Shown here: positions 21,886-30,721 of the stretch, piece by piece
Layout of the letters: the number at the start of each line of letters is the position of its first letter
Numbering within the stretch: position 1 is the stretch's first letter
Program-made: the position numbers and the translations under genes
The notes under the pieces: generated by a model
What the model was told of the DNA's origin: nothing
Databases searched by the model: none
The model's input: the letters and a program-made list of their open reading frames with translations, nothing else
Origin: Pseudocolwellia sp049933045
GTDB lineage: Bacteria; Pseudomonadota; Gammaproteobacteria; Enterobacterales; Alteromonadaceae
Reading direction: 5' to 3'
Assembly (NCBI RefSeq): GCF_049933045.1
Contig: NZ_CP187926.1
Span: forward strand, 1,798,001-1,862,000
Length of the DNA stretch: 64,000 bases

Positions 21886-23001
21886 TTAAGTATTGTTCAC
21901 TTTTGAGAAAAACCATTGGATCAGATCAGGCTCAATATCACTAAGTTTATCAAATGCCCATTTTGGCGTTTTATCTTTATCGACTAACTGTGCTCTAACG
22001 CCTTCAGCGAACTCAGTATATTGGCAACATCTGTAAGATAAATTCTTTTCAGCCTTAAAACATTCAGCTATTGAGAAGTCTTTGGATAATTCTAGCTGTT
22101 TATAGGTGAGTAAAATACTTAACACGCTTGCGCTACAAAATTTTTGTTGAGCTGTGCTTAACCATTTATCTTCAAAATTAGTGTCAGCTATAGCGCTATA
22201 TATTGAATCAATAGTATTTCCTAACATTAAAGAAGTAATGATAGATTCATGTTCTTGAATTTTAGATACAGGCATTACATCAACAGAAGCTGATTCAAAA
22301 TTTTTGAGAATAGCATTAAGTTGAACTGATATATCATTCTGGACTGTCCAATCGATTTCACATAGATCATCAACTAACGTTTGTTTCTTTGCACTTTCAA
22401 TTGAGAAGTTTGATAAACCTAAGTACTTAGCGTCGGCTGTATTAAAAAAAGCCCCCGTGATACCAAGGAAAAGTCCTAAATTATTAGGCATTTGATTTAA
22501 AAACCAACTAGCACCAACATCTGGATATAAACCAATAGCTGTTTCAGGCATCGCCATGATGGTTTTTTCAGTGGTAATACGATGACTCGCGCCAGCAAAA
22601 AAACCTAAACCGCCACCAAATACATAACCATCACCCCAAGCGACAATAGGCTTCTTGTATTGATGTATATATAAATCAAGCGTGTACTCTTGTGTAAAAA
22701 ATTCACCACTAGGATTATTAATAATCGCATCATCGTCTAATACTTCAGTAGTGTCTCTACTTCCATTAATCGCATGATATAAACTAACGACATCACCACC
22801 TGCACAAAAAGCTTTGTCACCTGCACCTTGTATAAGAATAAAGCTAATTTTGTCATTTTTAGCCCATAAAATAAGTTGTTCGTGCAACAAAGTAATCATA
22901 TTAAGGTTTAAAGCATTAAGCGCTTTAGGCTTATTGAGTTCGATAACACCAATTTTACGATCATGCTTACACGCTAATTCAGAAAAAATCACTTCACTCA
23001 T
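21886..23001 (-). CDS. 3-hydroxyisobutyryl-CoA hydrolase-like enoyl-CoA hydratase/isomerase family protein
   Basis: 371 residues, longer than a simple enoyl-CoA hydratase (~260) and matching the HIBCH type with a C-terminal ECH_2 domain. Key blocks are LNKPKALNALNLNM (about 23-36), the oxyanion loop DKAFCAGGDVVSLY, FGGGLGFFAGASHRI, and the catalytic region MPETAIGLYPDVGASWFL with the Glu and Asp used by HIBCH. The C-terminus has LSYRCCQYTEFAEGVRAQLVDKDKTPKW. It would hydrolyse 3-hydroxyisobutyryl-CoA in valine breakdown. Other valine genes are not adjacent, so an alternative short acyl-CoA substrate is possible. Confidence 0.85.
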   Translation of the reverse strand: MSEVIFSELACKHDRKIGVIELNKPKALNALNLNMITLLHEQLILWAKNDKISFILIQGAGDKAFCAGGDVVSLYHAINGSRDTTEVLDDDAIINNPSGEFFTQEYTLDLYIHQYKKPIVAWGDGYVFGGGLGFFAGASHRITTEKTIMAMPETAIGLYPDVGASWFLNQMPNNLGLFLGITGAFFNTADAKYLGLSNFSIESAKKQTLVDDLCEIDWTVQNDISVQLNAILKNFESASVDVMPVSKIQEHESIITSLMLGNTIDSIYSAIADTNFEDKWLSTAQQKFCSASVLSILLTYKQLELSKDFSIAECFKAEKNLSYRCCQYTEFAEGVRAQLVDKDKTPKWAFDKLSDIEPDLIQWFFSKVNNT

Positions 23002-23092
23002 ATTAAAAGCCTTTAGTTTTAAATTCTCTTTAAAAATTAAAATACATTATCAAGTCGCTATAAAATAGTCATAGCGATCGTCATCTATAATC

Positions 23093-24049
23093 TTAAAGCT
23101 CGTGATGACTATCTAACAAATCAAATGCTGCAGCTGCTATAAATTCTTTTTGCGGTAAAACATAATTTGCAAAATGAACCTGACAACCATTAGTTAAGTT
23201 TTGCTTAACCAAAGATTTACTCACGTATTTCTGATCAATATATTGTTCGATTGAGTCTTCAAAATTTTCGTCATTAAAACTTAATAAATCAAACGATTTA
23301 GGTTTCAGTCTTTCTAATAGAATAGGAGAAATTTCTATTAAGTTTATATTAGATTCAAAGCTTACATAGCTGCTTTCAGCTTGTGGGGTAATATGAATGG
23401 TTAGATACTTATCTTCTTTAATTGCATTGACGGAATAACCATAAGGTTTGAACATATGATCATCCAAGATAAACCCTGGAAGTAAGGTGTCTAATTGTAA
23501 GAAGATTCTTATTTCGTCAGCAGAAATTTGAGTATCAGTAAGTTTGTTAGAAGCCTCTTCACTTATTTGATAAGTTAGTAGCTCGTAAGACTTATGCTTA
23601 AGCTGAGTATCAGTGTCGTTATAAAATAAAAAGGTATGATGGCTGTCCATCTCGCCAAACCTTAAAGCTTTACCTTTAATGTACTGAGTAAGAACCTTAA
23701 CATCGTCACCGAAACAACTAGGTTGAGCATGAGAGTAATATTCATTCTTGCGTTGATAACTTAAATGTTCAATAACATCAACGCCCTGCTCTTGAATAAA
23801 ATACTCAATCGCATTAACTAAGTGAGTTACACCACAAGTTAAAATAATGAATCGGTTATGCCATACAAACAAACTTGATTCAGAAAGTATAAAAGCTTTA
23901 CACACATCATTTTGTATACAAGAAAGTATTTTAGCGTTAGCTTTATCAACTAATTGATACCAAAACTCGTCATTCACGTCATTGATTAATGAGAAACCAA
24001 TGTCTTTAATGATCACTTCAACTTTTTTTTCAGAACCTTCGAAAAACAA
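23093..24049 (-). CDS. Eukaryotic-type S-adenosylmethionine decarboxylase proenzyme
   Basis: 318 residues. The start FFEGSEKKVEV matches the eukaryotic enzyme (human FFEGTEKLLEV), as does LSESSLFVW followed by TCGVTHL. Self-cleavage would fall between Glu57 and Ser58, making the pyruvoyl group from Ser58. The catalytic Cys is Cys72, exactly 14 residues on, as in the human enzyme (Ser68/Cys82). Product: decarboxylated AdoMet for spermidine synthesis. The usual bacterial SpeD is much smaller or lacks these motifs. The start is TTG at 24049 with AAGGAA upstream. No spermidine synthase is adjacent; the neighbours are a ROK regulator and an acyl-CoA hydrolase. Confidence 0.85.
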   Translation of the reverse strand: MFFEGSEKKVEVIIKDIGFSLINDVNDEFWYQLVDKANAKILSCIQNDVCKAFILSESSLFVWHNRFIILTCGVTHLVNAIEYFIQEQGVDVIEHLSYQRKNEYYSHAQPSCFGDDVKVLTQYIKGKALRFGEMDSHHTFLFYNDTDTQLKHKSYELLTYQISEEASNKLTDTQISADEIRIFLQLDTLLPGFILDDHMFKPYGYSVNAIKEDKYLTIHITPQAESSYVSFESNINLIEISPILLERLKPKSFDLLSFNDENFEDSIEQYIDQKYVSKSLVKQNLTNGCQVHFANYVLPQKEFIAAAAFDLLDSHHEL

Positions 24050-24089
24050 ATGTATTCCTTACTAAAATGCTTAATTTTTAAAATAATAT

Positions 24090-25316
24090 TTATAAAGACA
24101 GATCAAGATCTTGAAAATAAGTCGCTAACAAAGGTAAATTTGCACTGCCCACCGACTGTGCTTTGCTGCCTATCGTTCCACTTACACATTGTAATGGAGA
24201 GAGGCCGCGTAAGTCAGATGCTTTGATTTTATTTTTTGTTAGATCAACAATTTTATCACGAACAAACTCAGGAAAAGTACCATCTATTACAATCGCTTCG
24301 GCTTCAAAGATAGCTGCTGAATTTAATGCGGCATATGTTAAACCTTCAGCGGCTTGCTCTATCCATTGATCGACAACATCACTGCACTCATGCCAATAGT
24401 CTTCTGCATTATGTAACTGCTGAGTGTCGTAGTCAGTATTATTAAGCATATTCTCTAAAACAAATAATGACGACTTCATAATTAACTGTTGTGTACCTAA
24501 TTCCCCATTAGGTTTTATTAGCGGTACAGGTAAAGAACCTATGGCTCCAGCATTCCCCGTAAGTAATGAACTATCGATCACTACACCACCACCAATAAAA
24601 GTACCAATAAAAGCATAGAGAAAATGAGTAAAGCCATTAGGGTTACCAAAACTGAGTTCTGCTGAACATGCAGCAGTATCGTCATTACAAATATAAACGG
24701 GTAAATCGCTAATCTTAGAAACGCCTTCAACTAAGTTAAACTCTTTCCACTCATTTAATGCTTCAATAGGTGCGCCTGCTTCTTCTGCCCAGCCCCATAA
24801 TTCATAAGGCGTAGCAATGCCAATTCCCTTTACTCGACAGACGTAGTCGTTAGAAAGGTTCAACATAAGTTGTTTTATACCACCCTTCAAAAAGCTTAAT
24901 AGCCCTTCTACTGTGGGATAGTCACAAATCTTGTGTAACGTCGCTCTCACATTACCGACAAAATCAATTAAGGTAAGATCGAAACTTCTTCGTCCTATTT
25001 TTAATCCAATACCAAAAGCACCATCAGGGTTTAACGCGAAAGGAATAGAGGGTTGTCCTATGCTACCTTTCTTGATGTCTTTCCTGATTAAAAGGTTTTC
25101 AACCTCTAAACTGTTAATAATAACGGTAACGGCTTGAGCTGAAAGACCTGCTTGAATTGATATTTTAGCTTTAGGTAAAGCGCCTTCTTTCCTAATGAGA
25201 GAAAGTATTCTGCGTTCGTTATGAATACGTAAGCCCGATTGACTTCGTCCGCCTTTGCTTTGCTGGCTGGCAGAATTGCTAGTGTGGTTAGCATTATCAT
25301 TAACTTCAGTTTTCAT
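24090..25316 (-). CDS. ROK family transcriptional regulator (NagC/XylR-like)
   Basis: 408 residues. After a Ser/Gln-rich tail comes a winged helix (ERRILSLIRKEGALPKAKISIQAGLSAQAVTVIINSLE is the helix-turn-helix region, about 32-70). An actin-like ROK domain follows, with GIGLKIGRRSFDLTLIDF, GIGIATPYELWGW, ICNDDTAACSAELSFGN, FIGTFIGGGVVID and AGAIGSLP. The usual zinc-binding CxCGxxGC of ROK proteins is not visible, which is typical of some regulators that no longer act as kinases. It probably senses a sugar or sugar phosphate. The target is unknown; it precedes the AdoMet decarboxylase by 40 bases on the same strand. Confidence 0.85.
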   Translation of the reverse strand: MKTEVNDNANHTSNSASQQSKGGRSQSGLRIHNERRILSLIRKEGALPKAKISIQAGLSAQAVTVIINSLEVENLLIRKDIKKGSIGQPSIPFALNPDGAFGIGLKIGRRSFDLTLIDFVGNVRATLHKICDYPTVEGLLSFLKGGIKQLMLNLSNDYVCRVKGIGIATPYELWGWAEEAGAPIEALNEWKEFNLVEGVSKISDLPVYICNDDTAACSAELSFGNPNGFTHFLYAFIGTFIGGGVVIDSSLLTGNAGAIGSLPVPLIKPNGELGTQQLIMKSSLFVLENMLNNTDYDTQQLHNAEDYWHECSDVVDQWIEQAAEGLTYAALNSAAIFEAEAIVIDGTFPEFVRDKIVDLTKNKIKASDLRGLSPLQCVSGTIGSKAQSVGSANLPLLATYFQDLDLSL

Positions 25317-25722
25317 AACTATTTATTTGCCATCAATCGTTAGGGAATATTCAAAAATGAATAAGTTAAGTCTGTTAGTTTTCTCGATTGTTTTTACTTC
25401 TATTTATTAGGTATAAATACAAAACAAAACTGTTTAGGTATTTACTTTAGATCAAAAGGAGTTAACTAAATAAACCATCAACAAGGGCTGTCGAAGAAAG
25501 TAATCATAATAGCTAACAACTCAGAAGAAAAAACTATTTATATTAATATGATAACACGAACAGATTAATGAATTATTAACAAAAACCTAAACAAAAAATG
25601 ATCCTATATGAGTATAAATAGCACTTATCTAACAACAAAAATTTTAATCACTCTACCACCGGTTTCACATTACTTTAATCAGTAAATTGTAATTAACTAT
25701 AAATTCGAAACATATCGAACAT
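25317..25722. other. Intergenic region upstream of the ROK regulator
   Basis: About 400 AT-rich bases with no reading frame or RNA recognised. It holds the ROK gene promoter by position. Confidence 0.45.
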
Positions 25723-25756
25723 AAAAAAAGCCTACGATTTACATAATCATAGGCTT
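25723..25756 (-). terminator. Rho-independent terminator after the thiolase gene
   Basis: AAGCCTACGATT-tacat-AATCATAGGCTT has a run of seven A on the plus strand at its left, which is a U run for the minus-strand thiolase transcript. Confidence 0.88.
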
Positions 25757-25795
25757 AATGGATGGTTTACTTAACTGTTTAATAATCAATAAAAG

Positions 25796-26980
25796 TTATA
25801 GCATCTCTAATGCAATAGCCGTTGCTTCACCACCACCAATACATAATGCAGCAATACCTTTTGATAAACCTCTATTTTTAAGTGCATGAATTAACGTCAC
25901 CATAATACGTGCTCCACTAGCACCTAAAGGATGACCTAAAGCACAAGCACCGCCGTTAACGTTTACCTTTTCTGCATCTAAAGAAAGTTCTTTAAGTGCC
26001 AACATAGTTACCATGGCAAATGCTTCGTTAATTTCGAATAAGTCTACATCTTCGGTAGTCCAGCCAGCTTTATCTAATAGTTTTTTCATTGCGCTAACAG
26101 GTGCAACAGTAAAGTCTTCAGGCTTTTGTCCGTGTGTTGCATGGGCAACAATTTTACATAATGGTGTTAAGCCACGTTTATCAGCTTCAGATTTTTTCAT
26201 TAATACAAGAGCTGCAGCGCCATCTGAGATTGAGCTTGAGTTAGCTGCCGTAATCGTTCCGTCTTTCTTAAAAGCAGGACGTAAAGAAGGTATTTTATCT
26301 GGACGTGCATTACCTGGTTGTTCATCTGTATCAAATATTACATCACCCTTACGTGAGCTAATAGTTACAGGTGTAATTTCAGATTTAAATGACCCTGATT
26401 CAATAGCAGCATTTGCACGAGATAAAGAACGAATAGCAAAGGCATCCATTTCTTCGCGGCTAAAGTTAGCTTCATCAGCTGTAGCTTGAGCAAAACACCC
26501 CATAGAAACACCATCATAAGCATTTTCTAAACCATCTAACATCATATGGTCAATAACTTGTCCGTGCCCCATTCGCATACCAGATCTTGCTTTTGGTAAC
26601 AAATAAGGAGCATTACTCATACTTTCCATACCGCCAGCAATAGCTACATTAATTGATCCAGCAATAATGGCATCATGTGCTTGCATAGCAGCTTTCATAC
26701 CTGATCCACAGACTTTATTAATTGTTGTACATACAGTAGACAAACTGAGTCCAGCACCTATAGCTGCCTGACGAGCTGGGGCTTGCTTTAAACCTGCAGG
26801 TAGAACACAGCCCATAATAACTTCATCTATTTGATCATCGGCTAAATTAGCTTGATTCAGTGCCGCACTAATAGCAGTTGCCCCTAATGTTGGTGATTCA
26901 ACAGCTGATAACCCGCCTTGAAAGCCTCCCATCGGTGTTCTTACTGCAGAAACTATAACTACACAATTTTCATCAGACAT
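25796..26980 (-). CDS. Acetyl-CoA C-acetyltransferase (thiolase)
   Basis: 394 residues, the length of biosynthetic/degradative acetoacetyl-CoA thiolases. The acyl-accepting Cys91 sits in NKVCGSGMKA. The catalytic His is in GGACALGHPLGASGARI, and the second Cys in CIGGGEATA. NEAFA and GGMESMSNAPYLLP are further thiolase signatures. It condenses or splits acetoacetyl-CoA in the cytoplasm. It is a single gene with its own terminator; beside the HIBCH-like gene it may support amino-acid or fatty-acid catabolism. atoB versus phaA cannot be told apart here. Confidence 0.95.
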   Translation of the reverse strand: MSDENCVVIVSAVRTPMGGFQGGLSAVESPTLGATAISAALNQANLADDQIDEVIMGCVLPAGLKQAPARQAAIGAGLSLSTVCTTINKVCGSGMKAAMQAHDAIIAGSINVAIAGGMESMSNAPYLLPKARSGMRMGHGQVIDHMMLDGLENAYDGVSMGCFAQATADEANFSREEMDAFAIRSLSRANAAIESGSFKSEITPVTISSRKGDVIFDTDEQPGNARPDKIPSLRPAFKKDGTITAANSSSISDGAAALVLMKKSEADKRGLTPLCKIVAHATHGQKPEDFTVAPVSAMKKLLDKAGWTTEDVDLFEINEAFAMVTMLALKELSLDAEKVNVNGGACALGHPLGASGARIMVTLIHALKNRGLSKGIAALCIGGGEATAIALEML

Positions 26981-27385
26981 GTGGATTTCTCATATTTGTA
27001 TTTATATTTAAACTTATTTTATAGACTTTATGCTCAGAGAGTATTTTAAAATATCTATGCATTATTAAATATTTTTTATCATTAGCAGTATTTATTATAA
27101 ATATTAAATGTAAAAACATTGTATTTTTAAAAATAACTGCTACCACCTTAATAAATAATGACTTTTCATTTGTAACATCTGTATAACATTTCAATAAATC
27201 TATTTTTTCTCTTAAACCGATTAAAAATAGATGTTTCAAAAATAAAACATGAATACACACTTATCAAAGTTAACAATAAATTAACACATAAAATTCATTA
27301 ATGAACTGATATATTTAGATTTTATTTCAGTTGAACAAAAAACAGGCTTGCATTTATTGACATATTTAGTAATAATTAACATTGA
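26981..27385. other. Intergenic region, no gene seen
   Basis: Strongly AT-rich. A 95-codon minus-strand frame overlaps the thiolase start but has no ribosome site or family pattern. The right end should hold the promoter of the riboswitch transcript. Confidence 0.4.
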
Positions 27386-27504
27386 CAAAGAAAAGGCAAG
27401 ACACGCGAAAACGTGTTACGCAAAACCACCGGTCTAAGGATTTACATTCCGTAAATCTATGACAGCGGAGTTACCGAACTATTAGGTACATCCCGTGGTT
27501 TTTT
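27386..27504 (+). ncRNA. Cyclic-di-GMP-I (GEMM) riboswitch
   Basis: The aptamer features are in order: AAAAGGCAAG, the hairpin ACACGcgaaaACGTGT with a GNRA-like loop, the conserved ACGCAAAACCACCGGTCTAA, the second hairpin GGATTTACattccGTAAATC, and then GACAGCGGAGTTACCGAA. These match the GEMM-I consensus (GGCAAACC, GACGCAAAGCC-CCGG-CTAA, AGCGGGGTTACCGA). The segment AAAACCAC inside the aptamer (27422-27429) is complementary to GTGGTTTT (27495-27502), which is followed by a U-rich run. Folding of the aptamer and of that stem should exclude each other, suggesting transcriptional control of the next gene. Confidence 0.9.
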
Positions 27505-27538
27505 CTTTTACTAACTCATAAATTAAAAGGTTATTAAA

Positions 27539-27898
27539 ATGAAAAAATTATTACTAGTTTCTACTATTACTGCTTTAACATTAACGTCTGTTGTAACAAC
27601 TCCTGAAGCTCAAGCTGTGAACATCGCTCAAAGCGTTTGTGAATATGTGGCTGCTGATGACAAGAAGCGCATGCGTTCTTTCTTAAAGACTAATAAACTT
27701 AAAATACGTAGTATTTTTGATGGTATTGAATGTAATGGTAAAAACCTGTTGGTGTTTGCAGCAGTACAAGGTTCTGTTGAAACAGGCTCTTTGATGATTA
27801 GTAAATTACCGAAGAGAGTTGTTTCAGCTAATTTAGCTTTGATGCAATCCGGATCACAACCACTATTAGAAGCAGCTAACGAACGCGTTAGCAGCTAA
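27539..27898 (+). CDS. Secreted DUF3718 protein under c-di-GMP riboswitch control
   Basis: 119 residues. The signal peptide is MKKLLLVSTITALTLTSVV...AQA (about 1-26). The mature part has CEYVAADDKKRMRSFLKTNKLKIRSIFDGIECNGKNLL, with two Cys that can form a disulfide, which fits the DUF3718 family of Shewanella/Vibrio-type bacteria. It starts 35 bases after the riboswitch's U run, so c-di-GMP should set its level. A role in the sessile/motile switch is inferred from that alone. Molecular function unknown. Confidence 0.8.
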   Translation: MKKLLLVSTITALTLTSVVTTPEAQAVNIAQSVCEYVAADDKKRMRSFLKTNKLKIRSIFDGIECNGKNLLVFAAVQGSVETGSLMISKLPKRVVSANLALMQSGSQPLLEAANERVSS

Positions 27899-27960
27899 CA
27901 TTATTTTTAGCAGGCGTTATTGTTTACAATATGTTTTACTAGAAATAATTCTATGTCACT

Positions 27961-27990
27961 AAAAAACCCAGCTTCGGCTGGTTTTTTTTT
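27961..27990 (+). terminator. Rho-independent terminator after the DUF3718 gene
   Basis: AACCCAGC-ttcg-GCTGG followed by nine U, with a UUCG tetraloop. It ends the riboswitch-controlled transcript. Confidence 0.93.
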
Positions 27991-28816
27991 CTTCAAATAT
28001 ATGGAAACTAATATAAGTACTCTACTTTGAATACCTTCCCTCTCACAAGTCTCCTTGTCTATGTCTTAATGCCAATCACAATAGTTAAATCCCACTAACC
28101 GAAATGGTAATGTGGATTATGACTAATAATTCTTTATATATACCCAGCATCAATAACCAAAGGTAAGCTATTTCTTTCTTATTGATTACGCTAATGAGTC
28201 TATATGTAACAAGATAAATTCGAGTTTAACGCTTTAACACTGATAAATGGATTACCCGTAGACGTGCTATATTAATACCAAACGGATTAATTTATTCATC
28301 CTCGCATACGACATTATTTATCGTATCAAGACAAAAAAAATAGAAATAAAGCCCTGGTAAAGTCATTTAAATTCGATGCTTATCATATACCTATAAGAAA
28401 TATAAACATCGATTATATGTATAAAAAGAAATAATAAAAAACATCTATGTTTAAATACCCACAAAAATAACAGTAGTTTATTCTGTCTAATAATTAACAG
28501 TAACAATCTGAAAAATATATTATTTTCATTATTTCACGGTGACCTAACCATTCGATTATTTAAAAAACAGCCTATCAAGGATTGACATTATACTTCCTTG
28601 GTGGGATTATGCCCAAAACAAGGGCTTATGCCCACACGGTTGGCAAAAGCTCATTTTATTGGTTTTGATAGGTATTAGAAAAGAATATTTCCTTATACAG
28701 ACTTGATAAGAAATCACACAAACCGAGTTAAGGCTTAATAGTATTTATACATAGTATTCAGTGTTACATAATTAATCTATGCTTAATTAAATTAAAACAG
28801 CCCAAAAGGTAAATAA
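27991..28816. other. Long intergenic region upstream of the mannitol-type operon
   Basis: About 825 bases without a believable gene. Most is AT-rich and featureless. The segment 28571-28672 is bracketed by the inverted pair CCTATCAA/TTGATAGG and holds a good sigma-70 promoter (separate entry) plus a repeated GGG-CTTATGCCC-type motif. Confidence 0.5.
28582..28610 (+). promoter_or_regulatory. Sigma-70 promoter upstream of the HAD/SorC/mannitol genes
   Basis: -35 TTGACA (28582-28587), a 17-base spacer and -10 GATTAT (28605-28610). Just downstream, ATTATGCCC and CTTATGCCC form a near-direct repeat, a candidate operator. The 5' leader to the first ATG would be about 200 bases. Confidence 0.6.
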
Positions 28817-29494
28817 ATGAGTAAACCAATTGAATTAGTAATTTTTGACTGTGACGGTGTATTAATTGATAGCGAGATAATTAGCGCAAACGTGTTAATC
28901 GATAAGTTATCAGTGATAGGTATAAATATAGACATTGACTATATTCAGCAGCATTTTTTAGGCTGTAGCTTTAGTTCAGTAAAAGAAAAAATACACCAAG
29001 CGTTTAATGTAAAGCTGCTCGACACATTTGAAAACGAATACCGTATTGCATTACTTGAAGAGTTTGATAGCAAATTACAAACAACAGCAAGTATTAAAAC
29101 CGTACTTTCTGAGCTTAGCGTGCCATTTTGTTTAGCAACAAGTAGCAGCCCTCAGCGTACTGAAAAAGCCTTAAGTATTGTTGATCTTACCTCATTTTTT
29201 GAAGGTACTGTTTTTACAGCCTCTGAAGTTAAGAACGGCAAACCAGCTCCTGATTTGTTTTTACACGCAGCAAGCACAATGAAAGTAGCGCCAGAGCATT
29301 GTTTAGTTATTGAAGACAGCATGGCAGGTGTTACCGCAGCGATATCAGCGGGTATGCAAGTAATACATTATAAAGGCGGTTTACATATGTCTGAAGCACC
29401 ACATGCTGTTTCAGAAAAATATCCGCAAGTTGCTGTTATGCGACATTGGAATGATTTTATAAAGTTACAACCTACATTAAGCACTAAAAAATAA
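28817..29494 (+). CDS. HAD-superfamily hydrolase (beta-phosphoglucomutase-like subfamily)
   Basis: 225 residues. HAD motif I is FDCDGVLIDS (residues 9-18) with nucleophile Asp10 and Asp12, motif II ATSSS, motif III Lys in KNGKPAPDLF, and motif IV VIEDSMAGVTAA. The alpha-helical cap of class IA lies between motifs I and II. Such enzymes dephosphorylate small sugar or polyol phosphates, or isomerise them. It is the first gene of a run (SorC regulator, permease, polyol dehydrogenase, fructokinase) that suggests a hexitol- or hexose-phosphate substrate. The YieH/6-phosphogluconate phosphatase group is a near alternative. Confidence 0.85.
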   Translation: MSKPIELVIFDCDGVLIDSEIISANVLIDKLSVIGINIDIDYIQQHFLGCSFSSVKEKIHQAFNVKLLDTFENEYRIALLEEFDSKLQTTASIKTVLSELSVPFCLATSSSPQRTEKALSIVDLTSFFEGTVFTASEVKNGKPAPDLFLHAASTMKVAPEHCLVIEDSMAGVTAAISAGMQVIHYKGGLHMSEAPHAVSEKYPQVAVMRHWNDFIKLQPTLSTKK

Positions 29495-29589
29495 GCTTAG
29501 TGATAAAAATAGTTAGCATAAATATAAAAATTTAAAACAATAAAATAAATATAAAAATAAGATAAATTAACTACATAACGGGTAATTAG

Positions 29590-30546
29590 ATGAACAACAA
29601 ATCAAATTCAGAGCTTAAACGCTTAGAAGATGCCGCACGCGCAGCTTGGCTTTATTACGTAGCTAAAAACACACAAGACGAAATAGCTCAAAAGCTAGAA
29701 GTTTCTCGTCAATCAGCGCAGCGTTTAGTTGCCTTAGCGGTAAGTGAAGGCTTAATTAAAGTTCGTTTAGATCACCCTATTACTTCGTGTATGGAACTTG
29801 CTCAACAATTAAAAGATAAATTTGGCTTACTTGAATGTGAAATAGTACCAAGTGATCCTTCAGAGCCTGAGTCTGCTCATGGTCTTGCACAGTGTGGTGC
29901 CGCTATATTAGAACGTTATTTAAAGTCTGAAACACCGAAAACATTAGCTTTTGGTACTGGCAGAGCTTTAAAAGCTTGTATCGATGAATTACCTACCATG
30001 CAATGTCAACAACACAAAATTGTATCGCTGTTAGGCAATATGATGACTGATGGTTCAGCTTCTGCATTTGATATTGTAGTTTCAATGGCAGACCGTGTTA
30101 ACGCCAAACACTTCCCGATGCCTCTTCCTGTTATTGCATCAACGGTTGAAGAAAAACATATTCTACACAGTCTTCAACCGGTAAAAAGTATTTTCAACTT
30201 AATACAAGAAGCAGACGCTACCTTTGTCGGTATTGGACAAATTACAGATAACTCCCCTTTATTACTTGATGGCTTTATTAATGAATCCGATCTCGATTCA
30301 GTAAAAAATGACGGTGCTCAGGGCGAAATCATCAGTTGGTTATACGATCAAAACGGTAAGTTACTCAGTAACTCAACCAATGATCGTGTTGTTAGCTCAC
30401 CTTTAACCGTTAATGCAAGCAAACCTGTTTATGGTATTGCTGCTGGCACAGAAAAGCTTCCCGCCATTCATGCTGCACTTAAAGGTAAATTAATCAATTC
30501 TTTAATTACAAACGAGTATACCGCTAAGGCTATTCTCAAACTGTAA
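29590..30546 (+). CDS. SorC family sugar-binding transcriptional regulator
   Basis: 318 residues. The N-terminal helix-turn-helix AAWLYYVAKNTQDEIAQKLEVSRQSAQRLV (about 17-46) is typical of SorC/DeoR-type regulators. It is followed by the Rossmann-like sugar-phosphate-binding domain, with TLAFGTGRALKACIDELP (G-x-G-x-A loop), IVSLLGNM, DATFVGIGQI, DGAQGEIISWLYDQNGKLL and GIAAGTEKLPAIHAALKG. SorC proteins are controlled by phosphorylated sugars. It lies between the HAD gene and the permease on the same strand, so it most likely regulates this operon in response to a polyol or its fructose product. Confidence 0.9.
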   Translation: MNNKSNSELKRLEDAARAAWLYYVAKNTQDEIAQKLEVSRQSAQRLVALAVSEGLIKVRLDHPITSCMELAQQLKDKFGLLECEIVPSDPSEPESAHGLAQCGAAILERYLKSETPKTLAFGTGRALKACIDELPTMQCQQHKIVSLLGNMMTDGSASAFDIVVSMADRVNAKHFPMPLPVIASTVEEKHILHSLQPVKSIFNLIQEADATFVGIGQITDNSPLLLDGFINESDLDSVKNDGAQGEIISWLYDQNGKLLSNSTNDRVVSSPLTVNASKPVYGIAAGTEKLPAIHAALKGKLINSLITNEYTAKAILKL

Positions 30547-30721
30547 TTAAAAAAAAAGTAAAAAGTAGCACCTTAAACAGTTAAAACACTCAGTTTAATA
30601 CTGCCTAAAACGCTATTTATAATAAAAAGATTAAACCTTTAATTAGCAGTAGTTAATCGTTTAAATTTCAAATCACATATCACTAACTGTTTATCTACAG
30701 CGTGATAGAAGGAAAGATAAA

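Noticed and set aside
26973..27260. 95-codon minus-strand frame before the thiolase
   Set aside because: AT-rich, overlaps the thiolase start, no ribosome site and no recognisable domain.
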